From Flavobacteriaceae bacterium (lineage in GTDB: Bacteria > Bacteroidota > Bacteroidia > Flavobacteriales > Flavobacteriaceae): a DNA stretch of 52,335 nt. Made by a program: the position numbers and the translations under genes. The stretch lies in the NCBI GenBank assembly GCA_029238515.1, contig JAQWFW010000025.1, forward strand, positions 1 through 52,335. Reading direction: 5' to 3'. Under the pieces are notes generated by a model. It saw only the letters and a program-made list of their open reading frames with translations. It was not told where the DNA came from and made no database searches. Every line of letters starts with the position of its first letter. Within the stretch, counting starts at the first letter, position 1. Positions 26,452-35,565 of the stretch are shown piece by piece.

Positions 26452-27518
26452 CAAAAAGAGTATTCCTTGAAGCACATAATATAAAAAACCCATATTTTGG
26501 ATTTGGACAATTTAATTACCACCTCATAAAGGGGCTTTACAATGCCAATATAAGCGATTTTAAAATAGTACTTCATGTAAAAGATATTGCTAAACTTAAA
26601 GCTGAATTTGGAGATTATTTTGAATACAAAAAATACTACAGCTTCAGGCGTTATCCTTTGTTTAGAATTCGAAAAAAATATGAAATTTGGCACAGTTTGA
26701 ATCAAAATATAAAAATTGAACCTCAATCCTACTGCCCTTATATTCTAACAGTCCATGATGTGAATTTTATTGACGAGGTGTCCAATAATCCAGAACATGA
26801 TAGAAATATACGATTTCAAGAAAAACTCAACAGAAGTTCAGCCATCACATATATTTCTGAATATGCCAAGACCTCAACGCATCAACACTTTAATGTGCCA
26901 AATGTGCCAGAATACGTGATTCACAACGGTAATCCAATTCAATCAACAGACATAAACGCCAATTTTGTTCCAAGACAAACCACAACTCGCCCGTTTTTGT
27001 TTACGATCGGAGAGTGTACGCCACGAAAAAATTTTCATACACTTGTGGATATGCTCAAAGAACTTCCAGATTATGATCTTGTGATTTCTGGTAATAAAAA
27101 TACGGATTATGCAAGGCAGGAATTAGCAGAGCGTATAAAGTCAAATCACTTAGAAAAACGAGTGATTTTGACAGATAAAATTAGTGATATTGAAAAGCAT
27201 TATTATTTAAAAAATTGTTCGGCTTTTATGTTTCCTAGTTTGCGAGAGGGCTTTGGAATTCCACCTATTGAAGCGATGCGCTTTGGTAAACCGGTATTTT
27301 TATCCAACAATACTTCACTCCCAGAAATTGGAGGAAAACATGCCTTTTATTGGGATCATTATGAATCCAAATACATGGCTGAAGTTTTTACAGAAGGAAT
27401 GAAAAATTATCGTGCAAAAAAAGAATGGTTTTCTAAACAGTACATTGCTCATGCAAAGAGTTTTGATTGGGATGAGGCTGCGTTACGTTATGCAAGTGTT
27501 TATGTTAGTTTATTTTAA
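26448..27518 (+). CDS. Glycosyltransferase family 4
   Basis: This GT-B retaining transferase of 356 residues starts at the ATG overlapping the previous stop, not an upstream GTG. Its C-terminal half has the donor-binding SLREGFGIPPIEAMRFGKP motif (E-x7-E type), preceded by the GECTPRKNF strand. The N-terminal half has NPYFGFGQFNYHL, resembling the mannosyltransferase-like acceptor domain. It is coupled to the WaaE-like gene and converges with a 9-bp overlap on the next glycosyltransferase. It probably extends the LPS core; the sugar is not known. Confidence 0.88.
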   Translation: MTKRVFLEAHNIKNPYFGFGQFNYHLIKGLYNANISDFKIVLHVKDIAKLKAEFGDYFEYKKYYSFRRYPLFRIRKKYEIWHSLNQNIKIEPQSYCPYILTVHDVNFIDEVSNNPEHDRNIRFQEKLNRSSAITYISEYAKTSTHQHFNVPNVPEYVIHNGNPIQSTDINANFVPRQTTTRPFLFTIGECTPRKNFHTLVDMLKELPDYDLVISGNKNTDYARQELAERIKSNHLEKRVILTDKISDIEKHYYLKNCSAFMFPSLREGFGIPPIEAMRFGKPVFLSNNTSLPEIGGKHAFYWDHYESKYMAEVFTEGMKNYRAKKEWFSKQYIAHAKSFDWDEAALRYASVYVSLF

Positions 27519-28448
27519 ATTTAATTTTTGCAATTGTTTTAAAGAATATTTTAAAGGCGCTCCTTGAAACACTATCCAAAATAGTTTTGCTTTCCTTTTA
27601 TTAAATAAAGTCTCAATAGAGAGTTTTATTAAAATAATACATTGCAAAAGTTTATACTTTATATAAGGATAATGTTTTTTGTAAGTATAAAGTCTAGAAA
27701 TCATTAACTCTTGTTTTATCAAAGGATTTGGTCTAATGGTAGCACTTACTAAATGCTTAAAACATGATGTTGGCACCAATACACTCTTATACCCTTTATG
27801 TTTTAAGCGGTAGCACAAATCAAATTCTTCAAAATACAGAAATAAATTAGTGTCAAACCCACCTATTTCAGCAAATTTTTCTGCATTGAAAAACATAAAG
27901 CACCCTTGTATTGCCGGGACTTCAAAAGGTTTTGTGTAAGGAAGTTCTTTTCGTTTGGGATGATTTTTTACAAATTTTTCTATGAAACTTCTTCCAAATA
28001 ATTCTTTTCTAAATCCTTGAAAATAATCAAAACCGATGACTGGCTTATTTTCAATATTTAATTGTTGTGGTGAACATACACCAACATCTGTGTTTGCCTC
28101 TAAAAATTGAATAAGAGGAGTAAAACAGTCTTCAGTGATAATAACATCATTATTGATGAAAGCTAAATATTGACCTACAGCCAATTGATTACCTAACATA
28201 TTTCCGCCACCAAATCCTAAGTTTTGGTTACTTTTATAAAAAACTATGGGATGATCTAAAGAGTTTAATTCTTCTTTTAAATTTAAACTTAATGTTTCGG
28301 TTGAAGCGTTATCAATAACAATGACTTCATAACTAAACGCAGAAGGGAAATACATTATCAAAGACTTAACGAAATCTAGTGTTAGTTTTGCATTATTGTA
28401 ATTAACTGTAATAATTGAAACGTTTATAGTCTTCATTTTAGATGTCAT
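27510..28448 (-). CDS. Glycosyltransferase family 2 (rhamnosyltransferase-like)
   Basis: The 312-residue GT2 enzyme begins MTSKMKTINVSIITVNYNN. It shows the donor-binding VIDNAST and SNQNLGFGGGN stretches typical of rhamnosyltransferase-type GT2 proteins, with FINNDV as the metal motif and GCFMFFN later. The start overlaps the upstream gene stop (TAATG), so the 29373, 28448 and 27510 genes form one reverse transcript. The C-terminus is basic and rich in Lys and Leu. Its acceptor is unknown. Confidence 0.86.
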   Translation of the reverse strand: MTSKMKTINVSIITVNYNNAKLTLDFVKSLIMYFPSAFSYEVIVIDNASTETLSLNLKEELNSLDHPIVFYKSNQNLGFGGGNMLGNQLAVGQYLAFINNDVIITEDCFTPLIQFLEANTDVGVCSPQQLNIENKPVIGFDYFQGFRKELFGRSFIEKFVKNHPKRKELPYTKPFEVPAIQGCFMFFNAEKFAEIGGFDTNLFLYFEEFDLCYRLKHKGYKSVLVPTSCFKHLVSATIRPNPLIKQELMISRLYTYKKHYPYIKYKLLQCIILIKLSIETLFNKRKAKLFWIVFQGAPLKYSLKQLQKLNLK

Positions 28449-29362
28449 TAGGTATTGTAAAGTTGCTGAAAATAATCTTCAAAATGCTGCTGAAAATAGA
28501 AATCAAATCCGTTATTTGATGTTGGAAACATCACTGGGAAATCTGGATAAGCTTCTAAGAGTCTAGGTACTTTTAAACCTTCGGCAACAGCATAAGCAAA
28601 GGTTTGATTACTCAAGTAAAACTTACACGACTTTATTATTTGTGCCAGCTCTAAAAAATCTTTTACGTTATAAAACTCTAAATTTGGGACATCATTTTTT
28701 AAATCTAAGTATTCGTTTTCTGTTCCTAAAAACAATAAATTATCATAATTTCTTAAAAATTGATAATTAATAAAAATATTCCTAGCTCTAAAAGTTCTCA
28801 CAATAACAACTTTATCTCTTATAGTTGAATGGGGTTTTACATCCAAATATGGAGCAGTCATATCTGCTTGTTTACCTACCAAGTGAAAATACCATCTAAA
28901 CGAATGAAATTGATTAGAAATTGGTAAGTTTCTAAAAAAATCCAGGTCTAGGTCAATCTTTTGGTTACTAAAGATATCTATTTTGTTTAAATAATCCTGT
29001 TCTATGAGTAAAGGCAAAAGCATATTGTAGGATCTTTCAGATATCATAATATTGCCAGAAGGGTGCTTAAAGTATTGCCCATTGTATGGCTTATTAATAT
29101 TAATATATAAATTACATTTTTTGGTTTTTGATAATTCTTTAATAGTTGGTAGTGCGTAAATTAAATCGCCTAAATGACCTGAGTGACAAAGGTTGATTTC
29201 ATCTTTTTCAGCTATGTTTTTTTTAAACTTCGATAAAGTATCTGCTATAGAATTGTCGTAAGATTTGCGTTTTTTTTCTTCACGCTGCGCATATTTAACC
29301 TCTAAATATTTGGGAGTGTTATTTGTTATTTTATACCAAAATTTTAGTGCTTCATTATTCAT
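28448..29362 (-). CDS. Divergent GT9-like glycosyltransferase
   Basis: The 304-residue protein is hard to assign. GHLGDLIYALPTI near residue 63 resembles the GT9 N-terminal loop, and the C-terminal part (KSCKFYLSNQTFAYAVAEGLKVPRLLEA) resembles the GT9 donor-binding region. The N-terminal 45 residues are highly charged and not GT9-like. It lies in the reverse operon between GT2 and GT4 genes with overlapping or near-overlapping ends. A divergent nucleotide-sugar transferase is likely, but other GT-B roles are possible. Confidence 0.65.
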   Translation of the reverse strand: MNNEALKFWYKITNNTPKYLEVKYAQREEKKRKSYDNSIADTLSKFKKNIAEKDEINLCHSGHLGDLIYALPTIKELSKTKKCNLYININKPYNGQYFKHPSGNIMISERSYNMLLPLLIEQDYLNKIDIFSNQKIDLDLDFFRNLPISNQFHSFRWYFHLVGKQADMTAPYLDVKPHSTIRDKVVIVRTFRARNIFINYQFLRNYDNLLFLGTENEYLDLKNDVPNLEFYNVKDFLELAQIIKSCKFYLSNQTFAYAVAEGLKVPRLLEAYPDFPVMFPTSNNGFDFYFQQHFEDYFQQLYNT

Positions 29363-29372
29363 TATTAAAGGT

Positions 29373-30497
29373 TTAATTTAGTATAGAATCTAATTTAGCA
29401 TAAATTGCATTTTCACTTAGGTAATTTGTGTGATAGGATTTTGCCTTTTGTGAAATGTCATTATAAAACTTTTCATCTTCTAGTAGTCTATGAATATTTT
29501 CAGCAAAATGTTGTGGACTATCTGTTACCAAACACCCATTTTCTGTTTTATTAATTAAACCATCAACACCACGTGTATTACAAACCACAGGAATACCAAA
29601 TGACAATGCTTCAGCAACTTTAATTTTTAACCCTGTACCAGTTAGCATTGGAGAAATAACAATCTTAGACTGCCCGTATAATTGTGTTAAATCTTCTGCA
29701 TAACTAATTTTTTGCACATTTGGATAACTATCAATATGGTTATTAACTTTTCCAACTATAGTTATGTTTATATCCTTTTTGAGCATATCATATACATTTT
29801 CAAAAAACCAATTAATAGCTATTATATTGTGCATGTTATTGCTAGCAACGTATAAAATATCAATAGTTTTTTTTGATGTAATTAACTGTGTTTGTGTTAT
29901 ATGAGATACTAAATATACTGGTTTTGAAATAAATTGCTCAAATAGATATTTTTCTTCAAGAGAAATAGACCAAACCAAATCAACACTATCCAATAAGGTC
30001 ATTTCTGCCTTAAAAAACTTACCTAAATTAAAGTCTTTTCTACTCTTAAATTGTGATGTTAAAAAATCGTGAGTATCTACTATTGTTTTAGCTCCTTTTA
30101 GATAGTTATTATTTAAAATTAATGGCACCCAACAAGCATAACTTATTAAGATATAGTCGTAGTTATTATCTTGTAAAATTTCATTGAAAACATCTTGATG
30201 CTTTAATCTTCTTCTATCAAAGGGTTTTGGTAATCCCGAAAAAAATCTTACTAACGATACTTTAAAAAAATAATTAAATCCCGATTTTTTAGAGTTTGGT
30301 AACAAAAGAACCTTATTGACAATATTTTTGTGCTTTAATAATTCTAAATCTCTAGATGAAAACAAGTCACTCTCTAGAGTAACGAAATCTACAAGTATTT
30401 TTCTGTTTTTAAAATATTGCAAAAGTTGAAAAGCTCTAGCATTATTACCTTGACTTTTTTTTAAAGGATTTGAAGGGTAAAAAAAAAGTATTTTCAT
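29373..30497 (-). CDS. Glycosyltransferase family 4
   Basis: A 374-residue GT-B protein. The first half has FFYPSNPLKKSQGNNARAF at the N-terminus, and the second half has the donor motif GTGLKIKVAEALSFGIPVV with VDGL following. It begins the three-gene reverse run and has a consensus promoter. The codon choice is AT-rich like its neighbours. Resemblance to WsaF/CapM-type enzymes is only general, so the sugar and linkage are open. Confidence 0.85.
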   Translation of the reverse strand: MKILFFYPSNPLKKSQGNNARAFQLLQYFKNRKILVDFVTLESDLFSSRDLELLKHKNIVNKVLLLPNSKKSGFNYFFKVSLVRFFSGLPKPFDRRRLKHQDVFNEILQDNNYDYILISYACWVPLILNNNYLKGAKTIVDTHDFLTSQFKSRKDFNLGKFFKAEMTLLDSVDLVWSISLEEKYLFEQFISKPVYLVSHITQTQLITSKKTIDILYVASNNMHNIIAINWFFENVYDMLKKDINITIVGKVNNHIDSYPNVQKISYAEDLTQLYGQSKIVISPMLTGTGLKIKVAEALSFGIPVVCNTRGVDGLINKTENGCLVTDSPQHFAENIHRLLEDEKFYNDISQKAKSYHTNYLSENAIYAKLDSILN

Positions 30498-30530
30498 ATA
30501 AAATTGCTTGATAGAAATTTATTCTAATAC

Positions 30531-30559
30531 CAAAAATATAGCATTTAAATTTATTACAA
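30531..30559 (-). promoter_or_regulatory. Promoter of the three-gene reverse glycosyltransferase run
   Basis: On the reverse strand TTG (complement 30557-30559), an 18-nt spacer and TATTTTTG (complement 30531-30538) match the consensus exactly. The first ATG follows 33 nt later. Confidence 0.7.
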
Positions 30560-30603
30560 TTGCATTGTCATACATTTTATTAAATTAGTAAAAATATATT
30601 TTA

Positions 30604-31680
30604 ATGAAAAATCCGCTTGTTTCAATCATAATTCCTTGCTATAATGGTGCAAAATTTATTTCAAAAACACTCGAAAGTGTTTGTTCCCAAACCTATAAAA
30701 ATTGGGAGGCTATTGTAGTAAACGATGGAAGCACTGATTATACTGCAGAAGTTTTAAACAAATGGAAGGAAAGAGATACTAAAATTTTAATTGTTAAACA
30801 AGAGAATCAAGGACTATCAAGTGCAAGAAATAGTGGCATAAAAATTGCAAAAGGAGATTTTATATATTTTTTAGATGCTGACGATCTTATTGCCTCTGAG
30901 GCAATAGAAGATCTTGTTTCATATGCAAAAAAATATAAAACTACAGATATCGTTTTTGGTAAAACAGCCACAACAAACGGTCATAATTTCAAAATTACTG
31001 GGTATCTAGATCATGGTCTCTCTACTGGAATTGCTATACCAAATCAAAATAAGGAATTGTTGATTCATGTAATTGAAAAACCTATGATTTGCACAGCTCA
31101 TAACAATTTGTACAAAACATCATTCATAAAGAAAAACAGCTTGAAATTTAAAAAAAGGTTGCTTCACGAAGATGAGTTATGGTTTTTTGAAACATTATTT
31201 TACGCAGAATATATTACTCTAAATCAAAAAGTAACTTATTTCTATAACATTGGTAACGATCTATCTATAACTAAGAATTTCAAGAAAAAAAATCTACTAG
31301 CATATTGTGATATCGTTGAAACTATCTATGATAAATATTACTTAAATCCAGAATTTAAATCACATAAAGAAATTATTTCAATTTATTTAGACAATATGAA
31401 AATTAAGATTATTGGTTACTGCTACAAACAAATTTCCCCACGTGAAAAAAGAGAAGTTAATAATGTAATTTTAAATTTATTTTTAAAAATTAAAAATAAA
31501 AGAAATGAGAATATTTTAAATTCAAAAATAGAGGCGATTCATAAAAATTTTAAAATTGTAAACAAAATACATCCAAAACTTCAACTTAAATCTCTTAGAT
31601 ATAGTCAATCAAATCGTTTGATAAGAAAAGTTAAAAACTACTTTATTTTAAATTATGCAAAAATTAAAAACTTGAGTTAG
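30604..31680 (+). CDS. Glycosyltransferase family 2
   Basis: The 358-residue enzyme has a GT2 catalytic domain over its first 220 residues: VSIIIPCYNGAKFI, NDGSTDYT, SARNSGI and the metal-binding YFLDADDLI near residue 94. The C-terminal 130 residues are Lys/Ile/Asn-rich and AT-biased. The gene stands alone between two reverse units, and its 3' end is 4 nt from the convergent GT32-like gene. A 14-bp imperfect inverted repeat lies inside the coding region at 30883-30913. It resembles capsule GT2 enzymes; the donor is unknown. Confidence 0.88.
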   Translation: MKNPLVSIIIPCYNGAKFISKTLESVCSQTYKNWEAIVVNDGSTDYTAEVLNKWKERDTKILIVKQENQGLSSARNSGIKIAKGDFIYFLDADDLIASEAIEDLVSYAKKYKTTDIVFGKTATTNGHNFKITGYLDHGLSTGIAIPNQNKELLIHVIEKPMICTAHNNLYKTSFIKKNSLKFKKRLLHEDELWFFETLFYAEYITLNQKVTYFYNIGNDLSITKNFKKKNLLAYCDIVETIYDKYYLNPEFKSHKEIISIYLDNMKIKIIGYCYKQISPREKREVNNVILNLFLKIKNKRNENILNSKIEAIHKNFKIVNKIHPKLQLKSLRYSQSNRLIRKVKNYFILNYAKIKNLS

Positions 31681-31684
31681 TTAA

Positions 31685-32482
31685 TTATATTCCCAAATAT
31701 TTTGCTCTTAATTTTTCTATCAAAGATGAAGAGTAATATCTGTCGTTTTTGTCGAACCCTTGTTTTCTTCTACTCATTTCGTTCCAAAGATGTATAGCGT
31801 AAGTATTTGTAAATAAATCTATAGATTCATTTTCAAAAGTTCTATCATAAATGGTGTCCCAATGTAGAGGTGAAATTGGGAAAAATGCTAAATGACTTTT
31901 AGCTTGGCTATACAAATTAAAATATTTTAGTGCTTTTGTAAAGCCAACAGGACCACCTGCTTCTCCCCAACCGATTTTTTCTCTACCCCTTCCTAAAAGT
32001 CTATATTTTAATTTTTTTCTTTTCTTTTTTTTAGTATCATATGGCAAAGGATTAAATGGGTTTTTACAAACATTTGCTAAAAAAGAGCAAAGCTGATGAC
32101 CTTTTGGAAATCCAATGACAGCGGGACAAACTAAATCATTTTGTTCTAAGCCAAATATAATTTCTGAAGAAAACTCAAATGGCTTAACACAAATAACATC
32201 TGTATCTACCCAAAAATTTCCGTATTTTGAAAGTAATTCCCAACGAAACCAATCTGCAAAACCAGCGTAACTGCCACTGTGATATTGAAAAATACTATCT
32301 GAGCTAAGAATTGTATTTGCATCTTTTACAATTGTGCCCTCTGGTACACCTTGAATATGGTCATAGCAATATAGATGAAATTCATGCCCATGATGTAAAA
32401 ATGATGAAATACAAAGCTGTTCATTTAGTGTTAAAGTTGGACCAATCCATAAAGATTGAATAATGGGTAGTTTATTTGACAT
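31685..32482 (-). CDS. GT32-like glycosyltransferase (capsular polysaccharide synthesis family)
   Basis: The 265-residue protein has a DXD-type glycosyltransferase core: PIIQSLWIGPTLTLNEQL at the N-terminus, SGSYAGFADWFRWELL near the centre and VDTDVICVKPF, the metal-binding DxD. This is the Gly_transf_sug/GT32 pattern often found in capsule loci. A basic patch of mixed Lys and Arg follows, encoded by T-rich runs (32012-32018 and 32025-32032). It converges on the GT2 gene with 4 nt between stops. The function is a glycosyl transfer; the donor is not visible. Confidence 0.82.
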   Translation of the reverse strand: MSNKLPIIQSLWIGPTLTLNEQLCISSFLHHGHEFHLYCYDHIQGVPEGTIVKDANTILSSDSIFQYHSGSYAGFADWFRWELLSKYGNFWVDTDVICVKPFEFSSEIIFGLEQNDLVCPAVIGFPKGHQLCSFLANVCKNPFNPLPYDTKKKKRKKLKYRLLGRGREKIGWGEAGGPVGFTKALKYFNLYSQAKSHLAFFPISPLHWDTIYDRTFENESIDLFTNTYAIHLWNEMSRRKQGFDKNDRYYSSSLIEKLRAKYLGI

Positions 32483-32583
32483 TTAATTTAAAACTTAAAT
32501 AATTAAATAAATTAATTCACGGGCAAATTAAACAAAATAAATTAAGAATTCTTACTTTTACAACTAAACCAATTTAACAAATA

Positions 32584-33552
32584 TTGAAAAACGCCTTGCT
32601 AGTATACAGAAAGGGCGAGACTAATATTGGAGATTATATCCAAAGTCTTGCAGCTAAGCAATTCTTTGAATCTGTAGATATTGAAGTTTGTAGAGAAGAA
32701 TTGAACAGAATTAAAGAACCCGTTAAACTAGTTATGAATGGTTGGTTTATGCATGAACCAAAAAATTGGCCTCCAAGTAAAAATGTGTTTCCAAAATATG
32801 TTTCTTTTCATATTACAAATCATGCAAAGGATACAATGCTAACTAAAGAAGCTATTGCTCATTTTAGGAGGTTTGAACCTATTGGATGCAGAGATCATTT
32901 TACCAAAAATATATTGAACAAATATGGCATAAAGAGCTATTTTTCAGGATGCCTAACATTGACATTAAAAAAAGAAGATTATGTAATAGATGGTATTTCG
33001 AGTGGTATCATTTTTTCAGATATTTTATTTCATAAAAATGATGATTTCACTAAAAAAAGTGTTTTAAAAAGAATTCGAAATCCTCATAAGATAGTTATTA
33101 ATCTATTTAGAAAAAAGAGAGAGAATTTTTACAAAAAACAAAAAACTAAACATATAATTTCAAAATTAATTCCCAAAGAAATCATCCGTAAATCAAAAAA
33201 GATATCAAATCAAAATTTTAAATTAAAAACTCACAAAGAAAAATTTGATGAAGGTGAGAGATTACTGTCAATTTATGCCTCCGCCAAGCTTGTTGTTACA
33301 TCAAGAATACATGTAGCACTTCCTTGCTTGGCATTTGGAACACCTGTGATTTTCATTAGACCCAACAGAGATATTGAACGCTTTGATGGAATAATTGATC
33401 TCTTCCATGCATTTACCATCGAAGATATTTTGAATACTCCTAAAGAAGAACTTCAAAAAAAGTTTTTACAGTTTTCTAAAGCAAATAAAAAACTTCATAT
33501 CCCACTGGCTGAACAACTTAAAAAAGATGTTTGTATTTTTACAGAACAATGA
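32584..33552 (+). CDS. Polysaccharide pyruvyl transferase family protein
   Basis: A 322-residue GT-B-like protein of the CsaB/polysaccharide pyruvyl transferase superfamily, which adds pyruvate ketals to surface sugars. The N-terminus MKNALLVYRKGETNIGDYIQS carries the family's NIGD motif, and the C-terminal RIHVALPCLAFGTPVIF is the family's donor-region motif. The start is a TTG at 32584. It overlaps the tsaC-like gene by 4 nt (ATGA), an odd pairing of glycan and tRNA genes. Members sometimes act as other transferases, so the exact reaction is uncertain. Confidence 0.82.
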   Translation: MKNALLVYRKGETNIGDYIQSLAAKQFFESVDIEVCREELNRIKEPVKLVMNGWFMHEPKNWPPSKNVFPKYVSFHITNHAKDTMLTKEAIAHFRRFEPIGCRDHFTKNILNKYGIKSYFSGCLTLTLKKEDYVIDGISSGIIFSDILFHKNDDFTKKSVLKRIRNPHKIVINLFRKKRENFYKKQKTKHIISKLIPKEIIRKSKKISNQNFKLKTHKEKFDEGERLLSIYASAKLVVTSRIHVALPCLAFGTPVIFIRPNRDIERFDGIIDLFHAFTIEDILNTPKEELQKKFLQFSKANKKLHIPLAEQLKKDVCIFTEQ

Positions 33553-34112
33553 GTTCTAGCAATGAAATAAAAACTTGTTTAGATGCGCTAAAAAAGGGTG
33601 ACATTATTCTATACCCAACCGATACCGTTTGGGGTATTGGTTGTGATGCCACCAACTATGAAGCAGTTCAAAAAATATTTGCCTTAAAGAAAAGAGAAGA
33701 CTCAAAATCAATGATTTGTTTAGTTAATTCTATTCAAATGCTAAATCATTACATTGAAGAGATTCCAGAATCTGCCTATCCCATTCTCAAATACGCCACC
33801 ACACCTACCACCATCATTTATGACCGCCCACTGCGTGTATCAGAAAATTTGATTGCAAAAGACAACACCCTAGCCATCCGAATGGTAAATACTGGGTTTT
33901 GTGAAGAATTGCTCAAACGCTTCAAAAAGCCCATTGTATCCACCTCAGCAAATATTTCAGGAAATCCTACACCAAAAGTATTTCAAGAAATTGAAAATGA
34001 TATTTTAAAAGGTGTAGACTATGTCGTAACTTTGGAGCGCGATAAAAAACCAGCGAAACCTTCTTCAATCATCAAGTTGAGTACGAATGGAGAAGTCAAA
34101 ATCATTCGCTGA
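33549..34112 (+). CDS. Threonylcarbamoyl-AMP synthase (Sua5/YciO/YrdC family)
   Basis: This enzyme makes threonylcarbamoyl-AMP for the t6A37 modification of ANN-decoding tRNAs. The start is the ATG overlapping the preceding stop, giving 187 residues. ILYPTDTVWGIGCD (about residues 19-32) binds the nucleotide, the KKREDSKSM stretch follows, and PIVSTSANISGNP near residue 137 is the family signature. The short form without a Sua5 C-terminal domain is TsaC-like. It is followed 22 nt later by cca. Confidence 0.9.
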   Translation: MSSSNEIKTCLDALKKGDIILYPTDTVWGIGCDATNYEAVQKIFALKKREDSKSMICLVNSIQMLNHYIEEIPESAYPILKYATTPTTIIYDRPLRVSENLIAKDNTLAIRMVNTGFCEELLKRFKKPIVSTSANISGNPTPKVFQEIENDILKGVDYVVTLERDKKPAKPSSIIKLSTNGEVKIIR

Positions 34113-34134
34113 TTATTACTAGTACAAAAAATCT

Positions 34135-35565
34135 ATGAATCTTGAACATGCTTTGAAAGATCCTATTTTCAAAATCATCTCGACCACGGCAGATGAGTTG
34201 GACATAGCGTGCTATGTCGTAGGCGGATTTGTTCGAGATTACATTTTGAAGCGTCATACAGGGCAAGATATAGACATTGTTGCTATTGGAAGCGGTATTG
34301 AACTTGCCAAACTTGTGGCCAAAAAATTAACCCACCGACCAAAGGTAAGTGTCTTCAAAACTTATGGTACAGCCATGCTTCGCCACAAGGATATCGAAAT
34401 TGAATTTGTCGGTGCACGTAAAGAATCGTATTCTAAAGAAAGTCGAAACCCAGAAGTTAAAAATGGAACACTAGAAGACGATCAAAAGCGAAGAGATTTT
34501 ACCATAAATGCCTTGGCAATTGGTTTGAACACTTCAAATTTTGGAACACTTTTGGATCCTTTCAATGGAGTTTTAGATTTGAAAAATAAACGTATAGTTA
34601 CCCCATTAGATCCAAATGTAACTTTCAGTGATGATCCTTTGCGTATGCTGCGTGCCATTCGATTTGCAACGCAGTTAGATTTTGAAATTGACAGCCATTC
34701 TTTTGAAGCAATAAAAGAAAATTACCAACGAATCGACATCATTACTAATGAACGTATAGTAGTAGAATTACACAAAATATTGGAAAGTCCTAAGCCCTCT
34801 ATTGGATTTTTGTTGCTCGAAAAAACAGGTCTTTTAGAACTTATTCTTCCCGAACTCACTGCCCTTAAGGGAATTGACGAAGTAGAAGGACAAAGACACA
34901 AAGATAATTTTTACCACACCCTAGAGGTTGTAGACAATATTGCGTTGCATACCAATAATGTATGGCTTCGTTGGACCGCATTGTTGCATGATATTGGAAA
35001 AGCACCAACAAAACGTTTCAGCAAAAAAGTTGGATGGACCTTTCATGGGCATGAACTTAAAGGATCCAAAATGGTTTATCACATGTTCAAACGCCTAAAA
35101 ATGCCTTTAAATGATAAAATGAAATATGTGCAAAAATTAGTATTCATGAGTTCGCGACCAATTGCTTTGGCAAGTAAACACATCACCGATGCAGCTGTAC
35201 GTCGTTTGGTCTTTGATGCTGGCGAATATATCGATGATTTGATGACGCTTTGCGAAGCAGACATCACCACCAAAAATCCTCGGAAATTCAAAAAATACCA
35301 CAACAATTTTAAAATTGTACGCCAAAAAATGGTAGAAGTTGAAGAACGAGACAGAATACGTAATTTCCAACCTCCTGTAACAGGTGAAGAAATCATGAAT
35401 GCTTTTCATCTGAAACCATGTCGCGAAATTGGTATGATTAAAGAATACATCAAAGAAGCAATCTTGGAAGGTCAAATTCCTAACGAGCGTGTAGCTGCGT
35501 ATGCATTAATGCTTAAAAAAGGTACAGAACTAGGACTAAAACAACATGATGAAACAAAAATTTAG
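34135..35565 (+). CDS. CCA tRNA nucleotidyltransferase / PcnB-like with HD domain
   Basis: The 476-residue protein has a class II nucleotidyltransferase head. YVVGGFVRDYIL (about 27-38) and DIDIVAIG (about 45-52) carry the metal acidic residues, and RRDFTINALAI is the ribose-binding motif. The middle region ends with a complete HD phosphohydrolase signature, LLHDIGKAPTKRF, near residue 285. Such HD-containing enzymes add or repair tRNA CCA ends and may also carry 2',3'-cyclic phosphatase activity. It lies 22 nt after the tsaC-like gene, so it may be part of a tRNA-maturation unit. Confidence 0.9.
   Translation: MNLEHALKDPIFKIISTTADELDIACYVVGGFVRDYILKRHTGQDIDIVAIGSGIELAKLVAKKLTHRPKVSVFKTYGTAMLRHKDIEIEFVGARKESYSKESRNPEVKNGTLEDDQKRRDFTINALAIGLNTSNFGTLLDPFNGVLDLKNKRIVTPLDPNVTFSDDPLRMLRAIRFATQLDFEIDSHSFEAIKENYQRIDIITNERIVVELHKILESPKPSIGFLLLEKTGLLELILPELTALKGIDEVEGQRHKDNFYHTLEVVDNIALHTNNVWLRWTALLHDIGKAPTKRFSKKVGWTFHGHELKGSKMVYHMFKRLKMPLNDKMKYVQKLVFMSSRPIALASKHITDAAVRRLVFDAGEYIDDLMTLCEADITTKNPRKFKKYHNNFKIVRQKMVEVEERDRIRNFQPPVTGEEIMNAFHLKPCREIGMIKEYIKEAILEGQIPNERVAAYALMLKKGTELGLKQHDETKI

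Noticed and set aside
33531-33548. Longer start for the tsaC-like gene
   Set aside because: The ATG at 33549 overlaps the preceding stop in the common ATGA form and gives the family N-terminus.
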